Assembly: GCA_030737875.1 (NCBI GenBank)
Contig: CM060923.1
Location: forward strand, 36,510,501 to 36,574,500
Length of the DNA: 64,000 nucleotides
Origin: Allium sativum
Lineage: Eukaryota; Streptophyta; Magnoliopsida; Asparagales; Amaryllidaceae
Direction: 5' to 3'
Under the pieces are notes generated by a model. The model worked only from the letters and a program-made list of their open reading frames with translations, had not been told where the DNA came from and ran no database searches. Numbering within the stretch: position 1 is the first letter of the stretch; each line of letters begins with the position of its first letter. Position numbers and translations under genes: made by a program. Positions 46,064 through 58,715 of the stretch are shown here, piece after piece.

Positions 46064-49000
46064 TGTAACGACCAAGCATTTTGCCCGTCTCAAGTCGGTA
46101 ATTAAACCAACTCGAAACGTTTAAAATGATAGATTGTTATTGGCTTACATGGTTTAAACAGAATCAATACAGAATCACAAGTACAATAATTTGCAGCAAA
46201 ATAAATTTTTCAATATAAATATCAGAGTTGTACAAAATTCACAGCGGAAGACAAATAAATTTGTACATAATTTTTAGATGAATAAAATTTACACTTTATT
46301 TTGATCCTAGAACATGCATGCGTTCCGACTTCTTCACGTCCTCTTCGGTATGCAAGCTGATATCTTTAAACCTGGAACACTTAGGGCCTGACCCAGTGTT
46401 CCGTGCATAATACACAAAGCACCCGAGTCAGGATTAAACTTATTTCAAGTTAGCAAACTTCGTTAAACACATAAATATATTTAGTTTAATCCTCACGATA
46501 ATATTTAAATAATTCGAGCATTTAACCCATGAACTACTGAAACATAATAAGTTGAGTTATTTGCATGATTCACCAATAGAACATGCGGCACAGAAGCGTG
46601 ACTTGTAGCATGGTCGAGAATGACTCAACCAGAAATGCTATATACTGGAATGAAGAAACAAGCAAGTAGTAGCTTAGCCAAAGGAAAGTATGGTCCCAAA
46701 ATATGCATCCTACATGAAGGCAGGTGGGTGGCCGTTTCCAAAATTTTACAATGTTACATGCATGCATGGGTATAAACAGTTTCTTTTATTATGAGGTCCT
46801 AAAGTATTCATGCATGCATGTTGTATACAAATTAAGCATGTATTAAGACCAACATAGAGCATACCTAAGACAAAGGAACTAAGAATCCCAAAAGGGCGGA
46901 CAGTAGCATGTGTGACCTTGCATGCTACAACAAGGTAAATCCAGAAGGTTTATTTATGTGTTAAATACCAGGTTCTATATGCACTTTGGCTACATGCAAA
47001 CCCTTTAAAGCTCTGTATCAGTCCAAAATAACCCAAATAAACAACGAGTGTAGCGGCAAGTTAAAGGTATTAGTCCCATAATAACCCAAAATAGACAAGT
47101 GTAGCAGCATAAAAATGTATGGTTATTTCTTACCAAATCTAACCTTAATATGTGAATTACCCTATCTTCCCAAAGTCGAGTTTATGCATGTGTGAATAAT
47201 GCAAATGCGATGACAAGAAAGGTGATACTGCACCATCATGAATGAAACATAAGAAGCATGGCAACTGTGTATGCATGTAGTGAGAAAATATATAGTGTAT
47301 ATAACAACGGTGGTGACACAAACCAATATAAAGCTCATGGTGGTAGCAGCATATGGCATATTGCATGCAACATGGACTTGTAGTGTGATAAATGTATATT
47401 TCCAGAATAGAACTCTTAGAGAGAAAATGCAAGGTGAAATGCTATAGCAATACGAATGTGCCAAAGACCATAATGCAAGAGCAGTGACAAGTATGTATCT
47501 AAACTTTAAGGACCAAAGTGGATCGTGCAGCATGCCGAGGCACATAACTTCAAGCAAAAGGGATAAAATATCTGAAATTGGGCTTCATAGGCATGATGTT
47601 CTAAATAACAAGATAATCGGACCATACATTGAGATGGAGGATACACAGGAACAAGCACAAATAAAGTAAGTAAAATATTTCTAGCTTTTTTTTTTTAAAA
47701 AAAGGGGGCAGTCCATATATATAACCTATTCATGGAAAATTTGCATGTACCCGTAAGTCAAAAGCGATAGTGGCCATGTTTATATAAAAAGCAGCACGTT
47801 TGGAAACAGAAACTGTAGCCATGCTACGGTCAATCCTAGTTATGTGGAATACATATTGAAGATCAACAAAGACATGATCAAGGAAATGACTTTCATTAGT
47901 GCCTAACATTTCCTCATGTCCAGAATTAATTAAAACAGCGGCTTTAGCAGTCTATATGACAACCAAAATTGAAGACATACAACATGTATGGTAGCAGACA
48001 TCCTAAAATAATTATGCTTAGTGAAACCAAAGTTATCTTCCGCGGATAATTTTAATCGTAAGCTATGCTTACCTTGCGATGAAGTCAAAGGGAGAACATC
48101 AGCGAGCAAGAGTTAGCAGTGAACTGCTCAATTGGGTGAAAGAGAAGTGCTTGCAAAACGAACTAGACAAAAGCAAAGGCGAGGACTGTGGCTTCAGAGT
48201 TGTCAACGACGAACCGGTGGGTATGGCCATGATTCCAGTTCAGCGGAGAGGGAGATGCCAGTGTGATTTTTGGATGGTCCGCTTCCCTCCGATGTTGTAG
48301 CAGCCACCTCAGGGCGATGGCGGCAAGGCGCCAGATAAGGAGCGAGGATTGGCTTTGGAGTGGTGGAAGGCCTTGGCTCGATGGTGGAGCGACGGTCAGT
48401 GGAGAACGGTCGCAAGGCCAAAACGTTTGATTTGGGTTGGAGACGATGTTAATGCGGAGGCCATGATTTCTCAAATTAGGGAAAATGATTTTTGTGAGGG
48501 AGGATTCAGTTGGGGTACTGACGTCTTGTTAGAAATTAGAAGGGAGGAAGTGTTGGTTTTCTCTGAACGGAAGGAAAAGAATTGTTTGTGTGAACAGAGG
48601 ACCGAGTTACGCTTCTTTTATAATACAAAGGAAGGAGACAGTATCCAAGGAAATCTCAACGAAAAATTTGTTTACAGAGAAATGAGGCTATGTGTAATAA
48701 TACAGTAAAGAGGATACAAGTGGCAAATTTATTCAACACAAAATATTTGGGTATCGCAACCAAATCTTGAACAAGATTTTTTTATCTGATATGGTTCAGT
48801 TTTAAATTCAATGTACTGACCGGTGAGGAATGTGTCAAATGCACCTAGTTTTAGATTTTGCTAACACAAACCAAAACAAGCATTAATGTTGCAACTCAGG
48901 ATTTAAGTTCAAAATAACCACCACTTAGATTTCACCCAAAAAAAAAATCCATCTGTTTACTTTAACGTTAGAATGCAATGTTAGGCTAAATAAACAATGT

Positions 49001-50548
49001 CGCCTACTTGTTTCAAACTTCAAAATTTACAGATAACTGTATTTTCTTCTTTGCAAACCTGTTCTTCGTTTAAAAATCAAATTAAACTTACACCATTTAC
49101 ATTTCAAAATCAAATGAATCAATTTCTTTCTAAATCAAATTACAAGGTTTATCCTCCGAAATCGAATTTATTTCCGACTCAATTTCCAATACTCAAAGAA
49201 ATTCGTTAAATTTGTGATGTTAAAAATACTTGTTCTCAATAACGTCATAATAAAATAATTTCATGAAAATAATTCAAAGCTAAATATTCAAATCAGCTAT
49301 AACGTTAATATCATTTTGTCTTTGATACAGCGTTCTTATAAAAATTTAATTTATGAAAAGAAAGTAACTCTAATTTCATTCAAAATAGATAAGTTCAAAA
49401 TTCATGTCAAAATAACATTTTCCTCAACACTAAACCTTAACTCAATTAAAAAAATTATAGAAATATTCCAGTAAATTTAAATTATTTATCAAATGTTAAT
49501 ACATTTCTTTTAACAAACATTCATATTAAAATTACATCTAGAAAAGGAATTTTCCTCTATAAGTTCATAACAAAATAAAATTCTGAATTCTAAGTGGAAA
49601 ACCACATATAAATATTCGTTTCAACCTTAAATCTTAATTAATTTATATTTTTAACATTCGAAATTTCTGGTTTGTTACAATACACAATAAATGACATACA
49701 CAAATGGGTCTAACTTGTAATTACTCATGAATTAGCATAAAAATTCATCGATTTAAGTTGCTAAATTAGACCCTATGGTGATTCAAATAGAAATATACAT
49801 ACCATGATGTAGATCTAGGTGAACCCAACTTGAAATTATTAAAATAAGATCAAACAACGCATATAATCGATTGGATCTATATGAGAGATGCATATCACTC
49901 ACCAAATCTGCAAAAAAAACTTGAAATCGGTAAATTTCCAATTCGGACAACGAAGAATGATCATGAAACTTCTCAATTTGATGCGATCTTCCTTCACTCA
50001 ATGTAGATCTAGCTTTGCTTGATGTAAATCTTCAATCTTTTTGCGTTGATCTAGAATTTAGCGGAGGAAAGATGTATTCGATTGAGTAAGGAGGATCACG
50101 AGTTCAACCTAATGAGAGAGTGAAGAAAGTAAAACCCTCTTCATGCCTCTAACCCCCTATTTGTAGCCCATAACCAGCCCACTAATGGGCCACACCAACT
50201 CAGCACGTTAATGACTAGCCAAATTTGTGTAGAAACTGTTCAGCACTAAAACAACGATTTCTCCCAAACCACTGAACAAAATCTTTAATGTGACTATTCT
50301 GTGGAATTAGTAACACCATTTCCTTTCCAATGAAATTGACCCTAGCACCTGATTCAATTTTAGTCAAAAGTTATGCTCTGTGCAAAACTGACAGGGGCAA
50401 AATGGTCACAAATAAATTTGGTAAAAATTATGGACATGTATCACATCCCTATAACCAACGTATCAAAATATGAGAATGATCCGACCCTCAGGGAATTAAA
50501 TAAAAAATATTTTACGATCCTCCGATACGTAAAACGCGGGTCGTTACA
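46064..50548 (-). repeat. 3' LTR of chromovirus F (4485 bp)
   Basis: It is bounded by TGTAACGACC (46064-) and GGTCGTTACA (-50548), 10-bp perfect terminal inverted repeats, with a polypurine tract immediately to the right. It contains no gene I can support. The open frames at 48079-48700 and the antisense ones lie in a GC-richer patch without domains. A minus-strand CTACAAATAGGGG (about 50156-50168) may be the TATA region. The element's 5' LTR is outside the window, so no LTR comparison is possible. Confidence 0.85.
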
Positions 50549-50561
50549 TTCTTCCCCCCTT
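50549..50561 (-). other. Polypurine tract of chromovirus F
   Basis: The minus strand reads AAGGGGGGAAGAA directly before the LTR edge TGTAACGACC. It is preceded by a TGGGGTGAAAT block similar to that of chromovirus A. Confidence 0.88.
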
Positions 50562-50860
50562 AATAATTTCACCCCAGAAATTCGAAGCAAGCTCAAGCAA
50601 CCAAAATAATTCTGCTTGCCTATCATCCACAAGAAGCCAATTTACCATCCAAACTAGCATCCATCAAGCCATTCATCCATTGCTGTAAGCTAGCATGCAG
50701 AATTCTAACAACGATAGTACAAGTTACAATGGTGTAAGGTGACGCGATATAAATGGTTCGTACCAACGAAGAGTTCTGGATGGATCGTCTTCATACTCTC
50801 TTTCGTCTCTCATGTGCAATCATCATCATCATCACTCCATTGCACATTGACTAGCTTAAC
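50562..50860 (-). pseudogene. Chromovirus F chromodomain end, split off by the LARD
   Basis: The minus-strand reading from the insertion point gives VKLVNVQWSDDDDDDC, then a TGA where the conserved Trp of the TWE motif is expected, then ETKESMKT. It continues the chromodomain that starts right of 63282. The stop shows the gene also carries a nonsense change in addition to the LARD split. Confidence 0.7.
50856..50860. other. Target-site duplication of the LARD, left copy (TTAAC)
   Basis: TTAAC directly precedes the LTR start TGCAACG. The same five bases directly follow the other LTR (63277-63281), the normal 5-bp duplication of LTR-retrotransposon integration. Confidence 0.95.
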
Positions 50861-53800
50861 TGCAACGACCCATATTTTGCCCATTCAAATCGACAATAAA
50901 CCACACATGTCGACCCGAACCAACCATAAATACAGGCAGTTATTGGGAAAAGAAGAAAAGGAAGAAAGAAGAGAAAAACAATAACATAATCTCACAGCGG
51001 AAGGACAACATATAATAGACAATTAGCAGTTAAAAACAATTGGAATATATACATTTGACTATGGCGTACAAATGATAAATCAGAGTTGCACATAAACAGA
51101 TATACACAACACGGCAGCGGAAATAAGATGCAGCGGAAATATATATAATAGATATATACCAAATCTTCGTCTTCGGTCTCCAAGGCAAAGGAATCTTCAT
51201 TAACTGCAACATCTGCTGACCCGAGCGTATTACATAAAAGAAAACAAAACAAACACTCGGATCAGCACTAAATCATTCTCATATTAGTCAAATCAAAATA
51301 CGAAATAACATCAGTGTCATGGGTGCAGTAACTCAAGAGATGTTACGGGATTTTTCCATCTCTCAAGGATCCGTTAAACTAATACATAGATAGTATAAGA
51401 CGCTATTATAATAGTGTCTACTCAGTAAAGTATAAATACTGAAAATAGCGTAAGCGGGATTACTTTTTTACCCTTACACCGTTTATAATACCGTAGTCTA
51501 TACAGTACCGTAAACCCACCATAAACGATGGCATCAGAGGGCACTCCATAGGTACGATACAAATCAAAATCATATGGGGCTCGATAAAGATAGTATGACA
51601 AGGCACTCGAGGCAAAGCCCAGGGTAGGATTCTACCAATTGCACTCCCGGACCGGTGGTAACGCATAGCAGCCACTACCGCCCACCTCGGAACACACTCC
51701 CAAAGTCATAATTGGGCCCAAATCATCATCATCATAGTCATAGAAATAGTATCGAAGAAGTGTGTCCGATCAAAGGTGCTACCTCAATTAGTCACAGTAT
51801 AGCTCATGTTTTAGTCATTTCAATTCTGACCAGAAGGTCAGGGCTATTTCGATATCGTTCATCTTCTTCGATTCAATAATCGCCTCCATGTCATCATACT
51901 CATTCTGGATACGTCATAACGTTCACAGTTGTCAAAGTGGTATCGACACTGACAGAAAGTATGCCTTATGTCGACTCCGGTCTCTTTGACAACCAACGCT
52001 TACATCTTTCACATCGGTTGGTTCTTTTATATTTCCCAAAGGTTCGATTCATATCAAACTATCATATTCTATTTCGAACCAAGTTTATATTCAATAGAAT
52101 ATATTTACATATCAAACTGTCAAAAATCAAACCAAACCGATCATATTCTAAACTAGAATATATTTCCATATCCTTATATTATAATCATATAATATTTCAA
52201 AATCGACCTATATTCCAATAGAATATATTTTCTTCAAAGATTTCAATTTATCCCAAATCGATTTATGTTCGAAATACATTCATATTCAAGTAGAATATAT
52301 ACTCCCACTTCAACTCATTTCAATTTCTTTGGAGGTCCATTTATATTCGAGAAGAATAAAATTTACATTTCTATATCAGAATCAGTTAAGAAATCGATTT
52401 ATATTCAGACAGAATAAAAGTTATCTCAACTCCATTTGAACAACAGTATTAGATCCAAACACTTTCTATTTGGAAGAAAATTACGATCATTTAATATAAC
52501 TTGAAAAATAGATGCTTATAAATAAAAATCTTTATATAAAATGTGTATATAAATAGAATATAATAGCTAGAATGAAATAAGATAATTTTTTTTAAAACTC
52601 TCTCTATATATATACATTTTAAAGTTACTATAGTTAAATAATAAAATATAAGAAAAATTAGTTATAACAAAATAGTTATAAGTAAAAAGTTTTAATAAAT
52701 AAATTTTTAAGGAAAGGAATAGTTATTCGAAGACAACAGGGTAAATGTATATAAAATAAAATTCTTTAACTAAAATCATTCCTTCCTTCCGAACTTCAAT
52801 ACTTGAATCTAAACTCCGGTTTCTTTGGAGTTTGCCTAGCCCAATGACTCATCCCAAACCTCATTCCAAACCCATTTTCTCAAATTCAAGGATTCAAACC
52901 ATACTTGTATTAAATAAAAATTTCCAAGTATACTCGATTTATCTTTATTTCAATATTAATTTCAATAAGAATTTATTAAATTCAAGTACCCAAATCATAT
53001 TAAATTTGAATCTTTACAACTTCAAATTCACTTTGGAAAAATTTCCTTAATCACTTCAAATACATTCAAGATTCAGATCTTTAAAGGAAGAATAAAATTT
53101 ATCGAAATCGACAATTTCCTTTAAATGAATTTCCTTCAGATAGAATTTCAAATATTTAAATCATTTTACCAACCGATGTCCATATGTAATTTGCTACCCT
53201 ATGGCCAAGTGATTTAAATTTAATTTCTCGATATTCAGGGATGGATCTATCATTTCAATCCAAATCAGGGTCACAGAGGTTTATCATTTCACTATGTGTT
53301 CTTAATTGATTAAAAATCGATAAATCCCGGATTGATTCGATGCCCGTAACATCAAGGGTGAAATTTGGGATTCATCAAATTTCATCGTCAGTAATGAACA
53401 CACGACTGCCATATAGTGAAACAAATAACATTTAAATCGATATTTATTCAGAAATCACCCAAAACATCCATTACAACCATTCAGCCAATAAATCATTATT
53501 AATCTGTTCTACGGGTTTGCCAGCATTAGAAATCCCAACTAGTAATTAAATTAAATTAAATAACTAATTATCGACCTAAATTTCAGATTAATTTGCTTGC
53601 ATGTCATTTTCAAGCAGCCGATCACAAATCAAACACAACCATGCAACCAAACTTATTTCATATTTTAATTTAACGAATATGGGAATAATTCAGTATTTCG
53701 TAAGTGATAAATCACTCACCTTTGGGTCTTAATTGGATCGGACGTCCAAAAGAAGCCCAAAATTTCACAGTCTCTAAATGTAGTGAAACCAGCGTCAAAA

Positions 53801-55406
53801 CGTCCGCAATTTCGCCACGATCCCAAAGAGCCCGACTGCGTCCAAATCCGAGTTCATATGCAAGAGTTATCAACGATTTACTATTTGAATTAAAAATGTA
53901 TAAAATAATAAAATAATACTTTCTCACCAACTAGGCTATGACACATCATCACCCCTACAACCATTCTCCCGCTCCACCCATGCTACAGCAAACCGCATAA
54001 AAGAACCCACTAGCGCCTCCACTTTGACCAACCAATTCGCTCATCCCCGACCACCAGGGAAGCTCCGACCGCCCTAGTTCTGACCTGCCGAACGAGCCGC
54101 ACCTGTTGGTGTCGGAGCCGCCGCCTTCGGTGGCCTAAATCGTTGCCGGCATCGAACCAAACGAAGGTGATTTCGAACCCTAACACGCCAAATCCGGCCA
54201 CCTCAGTCCACAATACCACCTGCGAACACCACCATCACACTCACATCGACAATCTCTTCAAAACCCATGTCTTAATTTCTCCAATCCAAGCTTAAATCGA
54301 AAAACCCCAAATTTGAAGCTAGGGTTCCGCGAACTGAAAGTTTGACCATCGATTTCCGGCCAACCTAGTCACTGCATGTCAAAATAAATGGTACCAGGGG
54401 CTTCGTATCGTCGGAAGCTTCGAATCGACATATAATTTGCTATGGTTTAAGGAGATTTGAATTTGGAATTGTATTTTATTTTAGAACTAGGGTTTTAATC
54501 TTTGTTTTCTGCCATTAGAGATAAAAACTGATGGAGAAAATACAGGTATGGAGAAAATGGCTGAATGAGGTGGATAAGGGGTTTTATTTATATATTTATA
54601 GGAGGCCCAAATATTAGACGAACAATCATCCACTCTACGTTGATTCCTTTCACATTTTCTCTCGTACGGTCAAACGGTAAGTCGGATTGTAACGCGAATT
54701 GAAATCCTACCATAATTCATCGTTCTGAATCTAATGGCGCCAGTTTTGTCGAATTCTGAGACAGTCATCAAAACAGTTAAATTTCACAGTTAATTAATTA
54801 ATAAAATATCCAATTATTCGATTAACTGTTTTAAATTCAAATTAAATATTCATTAAATTCAAATTAAATCAAATCATAACTTAAATCAATTATATAGATT
54901 TATTTCATAAATTTAAGTTCCACATTTGATTATTTACAAATTTAAATTTGAATTTCAAAGTTATCTTAAACAGCTTAAATTCCATCATTTAACAAATCAA
55001 ATTTAAATTCTCCTTAAATTCAAACACAGCTTAAATAAACTTGTTTCACAAATTTTAAGTTCCCGGATCTTGATTATTTCTCAAATTAATCTGAACTGCA
55101 AATTCAAATAAATGAATTTTCTTTTATCTCAAGTTATTCAATATCAAATCCAAAATTCCACAAATTCCAATTTAAAATTTGAATTTCACTTTTAAATTAA
55201 CCCACTCAAATTAATTTAATTATTTAAATATTAAATTTCAAAATAGCCTTTCTAAATAAAACTACATTTGAAAAAAAAATCGATTAATACTAAATTCAAA
55301 CAATCACCATCATAAAAATTAATAAAAATTTGATTTTCCCTAATATATTCCAATTTATTTATTTTAAATTGAAATTTAAATATACTGAAAATTATGGGAT
55401 GTTACA
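50861..55406 (-). repeat. 3' LTR of the LARD (4546 bp)
   Basis: It is bounded by TGCAACGACCC and GGGATGTTACA. It contains a perfect AGAGATG/CATCTCT hairpin (about 51333-51362), TATATTC-rich middle repeats, a CACC-rich patch (53940-54240) and a minus-strand TATA region (TATAAATATATAAATA, about 54586-54601). In the first 390 bases I counted about 12 differences from the other LTR by eye, so identity is roughly 97%. Confidence 0.94.
54586..54601 (-). promoter_or_regulatory. TATA box of the LARD 3' LTR
   Basis: The minus strand reads TATAAATATATAAATA, preserved at the matching place in the other LTR (about 62454-62469). About 140-160 bp further upstream on the minus strand is the 23-bp block (54739-54761) that also survives in the old relic at 35906. 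Confidence 0.6.
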
Positions 55407-55419
55407 TTCTCCCCTACTT
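55407..55419 (-). other. Polypurine tract of the LARD
   Basis: The minus strand reads AAGTAGGGGAGAA directly before TGTAACATCCC. The preceding TTTTCGAGGACGAAAA block resembles the pre-polypurine sequence of chromovirus A. Confidence 0.9.
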
Positions 55420-58400
55420 AAATATATTTTCGTCCTCGAAAAGAGAACGAGATAAGGTATTGAACAAGTCATACTTTCAAATCCATACTCATAAAATAGC
55501 ATTTATAAGATAGGTTATATATATGGTTGTAAAATCTCATAAATTTCTGAACTCCCGAAATCACGGAAAATTTCGGCAGCATCTCCTCTGTACGGAGAGG
55601 TCCGGAAAATCACAACATATATAAAATTCAAATATACATCTCATCGTTCGATGAGGCATCCCAAAATGGGGAAGACACCATATATATGTAACCACAAAAC
55701 TATATAACTCACATATGTACCTTCTTAGCGTATATTTGCATTTTTATTTACCTTAACATTTAGCATTTAGCGCAAGCGAGCCCCAAAGCGTAGCGCGACT
55801 TCCCTACACCTGCTACATACTCACATATACATGAGAATCAAACCTATATACAATATATAGCTAATGTATACTACTTACACAACATATACCGACCATTTCA
55901 ACTACAAAACAACAATATTCATGACAGGCCAGCGAACAAATCAAGGTTTATCAACCCTTAAATGATAGAATCTGACCAAAGCACACTAGGTAAAAGTTGT
56001 AGCATTCTTTTCAGGCTTTCCGATTATCCGGATTCATCAATTTCGGATAATTCGTTCAAAAGTTATGGTTATTTTAGTAAAGGCGGACACCTCAGCCTGT
56101 ACACTGAAAAATGCAGGTCTGAGTTGTTCAACCCAGTTTTTACCCCTTTAAACATCAAATTTTGACTTAGCATATTAAGAAAAGTTTTAGTTTACATCCT
56201 GGCCTTTCCGAATTGTACTCGCACATAAAAATCCGACGCTCCGTTTGGAAGTTATGGTCAAAACAATATTGATGTATACCTCTGTTTTTAATTTTCTGCG
56301 CATACAACTACGGCTAAAACTTGCATTTCAGCTTAGTAAACATAGGAATTAGACATGGCTTTATAAACAAAAGTTTTAGATCAGTTTCTAAGGTTTCCGA
56401 AAAGTTCAGAATTGTCGCATTCCGATCAGCCCATCAAAAGTTATGGCCATTTTAGTTTCAGCTTATCGTATAGTTCAGATTTTTGCATAAACATTGGTTT
56501 ATATTCGGAGTTTCAACCTTTCGGATTTTAAACTTAAGCAACACTTAACCATCTAAAAAGGGTTATCGCTCTGATAAGCTCATACTTTTATTTCTTAAAT
56601 ATATTCGTGCTCATTTCACTTTTATTAAATGAATTTTCATTCCATTTACTTATCTTCCATTATCGTCTATCTTATTTAAGTTTACTTCCAACTCACTCAC
56701 TTCGTCCATTCTCGTTCGTCCATTTAATCCTTTACATTCATTATTTTATTCGAGAAATGGATTCACATTGATTTGCTTACTCTATTACCCAAAATACTTC
56801 TATTCATTTAAATTTAGTTCTACATCGGCCAGTTTACGTTTCTCGAGTCTAGTTCCATTTATACTAATTCGTCCGATTTAATTGAATCCGTTTAGTTTCC
56901 ATTTCTTTCGATCTTCTAATTAAATAAATTAGACTTTGTTTTACATTTTCAACACCTTATTTCATATTGTTCCGAGCATTTAAAATCATTTAACCTTCTA
57001 ACTTAACCCGTATTGGTCCAACTCACTCAATTCGACTAAGTTTAACTTCATTTCATATTTCATTTGAAAATTCTATTTACATCTATTTCCCCTGCTAATG
57101 ATTTTATTTTCCAAATAGACTTTAAAAATCACTTTCCAATTCATACCTTGGAAAAATTCTGGTTAATAAAACCATTTCAAAACCAATTTATTTTAAAATA
57201 TTGGATTATCATTTCAAGTCAATAACTAGTTCGTTTTGATAAAATATATTTTTATCCTTTCAAGTATGGAATTTTCATCCCAATTCTTTCCAAATCACTT
57301 ATTATGATTTTACACAAATTATTAATATTTTTAAAAAATTTATTATCGATAATTTAGTCGGTTTCCAATAACGGTCGCCGAACTGCGGCCATAGTGACCT
57401 TTTCCAAATTTGATTTGGATATATTTCCAAATCTAACCATTGGATTTCAAATCTCTCATATTCATTGGAAAGCTCTTTTCGATACGAACCCAACGGTTCC
57501 GGTTTTAGGAGAATCCGACAGTCGGATCTCCCGCTACGTCCATTCAAAGTCATAAGTCGAAATTCGCGAACGGTCGCTGCGCGGCGTGTTCTATTTAAAC
57601 CATTTATATATATATATATATATATTTCCTCGGCAAATTTTTCGTTCCCTTATTATCGCCCTGCTTAAGCATTTAACGACCACTGCTCTCCTCTAAATAC
57701 TTAAATCCATTTCATGATTTCTAGATCTAAAGTTCCAATGAACCGAGTATCCTTAGTACATAAATCAATATTTTTTGTAGAGATGAACTCGAATACCCAG
57801 ATCCCAGGTTTATAAACTAGGTTTTTAAAGTAATATATATACTTGTACTATTTTATAGAAAAATCATGTCATAAAATTTTAAATCAAAATCTTAATTAAC
57901 AAAAACATAGAAATTTCAGTTCTAGTTTAATCTAAATTCAACCTTTAGATAACATATACTATTACTTTTATATACGTTATACCAAATGGAATTTAATCCA
58001 AAATCCTTTGTCTAACCCAATTATAATGATCATTGAGTGGTCTCTCCCCCACTTAGACTCTTCAGAATAAACGTCGATAATGCGTGCACCTCATTACCGA
58101 AGTCATTTCTGATGTCCGAGAAGGGATTACACACTTATTTCTTTTAAAATCCCCTAACCATTCCTTTCGAAAATACTTATAATACGATATTATTTCAAAA
58201 TTTGACAAAACTATTTCAAAAGTACCCCAGGATCAAGTTTCATGTTCAATTCCATTTAGTTGTAAATCTTTTACACCCTACTGTTTTTAATAGATTTCAC
58301 TTTAAAATCTCTTTAAACCATTTAAATTTCTTTATTAATTTTATTATCTAATCAACCATGATAGGTAATAACTTACTAGTACCACCTACTAAAACGAATA

Positions 58401-58700
58401 CATATGTACTTGAACCAATATTATATTTGATATATAAATATTTAGAATATGAACGAAAACCATATTACGTCGATCCATTCTGTTCGATTATTTAGAAATT
58501 CCTATCGATACGATGGCGTCCCATATATCGACCAGAACCCATAAATATTCAACAGAACAAGCCAGCACAATAAAAAACATTTTCATATCAAAAATACAAA
58601 TACGCTCTCTCATATATCACTCAAACTCAATCTAGGGCATTACTAACCCCATCTCTAATGAGTTAATTCCCAAACAGAGGCAAGGTTATCACTAACCATC
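55420..58700 (-). other. Non-coding internal domain of the LARD
   Basis: About 3.3 kb of AT-rich sequence between polypurine tract and primer binding site. No gag, protease, RT, integrase or chromodomain motifs are visible in any frame. It includes a degenerate repeat block (55925-56530) and a TA microsatellite (about 57605-57626). Presumably it holds packaging and dimerisation signals only. Confidence 0.8.
55925..56530. repeat. Degenerate repeats of about 190 bp in the LARD core
   Basis: Three loose units share AAAAGTTTTAG or AAAAGTTGTAG, a C(T)TTTCCGA block, a TCCG-(C/A)GC spacer and a final (C/G)AAAAGTTATGG or GGAAGTTATGG box (56057, 56251 and 56448 areas). Unit boundaries are fuzzy. Confidence 0.5.
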
Positions 58701-58712
58701 GCTCTGATACCA
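58701..58712 (-). other. Primer binding site of the LARD (initiator Met tRNA)
   Basis: The minus strand reads TGGTATCAGAGC three bases inside the right LTR (edge at 58716). It is the same primer as chromovirus A. Confidence 0.95.
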
Positions 58713-58715
58713 AAT

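Noticed and set aside
48079..48708. Open frames in a GC-richer patch of the chromovirus F LTR
   Set aside because: Both strands are open, no motif is recognisable, and the patch lies wholly inside an LTR. Read as chance.
50992..51252. Minus-strand ORF repeated at 58847-59107 as a conserved small protein
   Set aside because: The duplication is explained by the two LARD LTRs, and the reading shows no constraint beyond the DNA identity.
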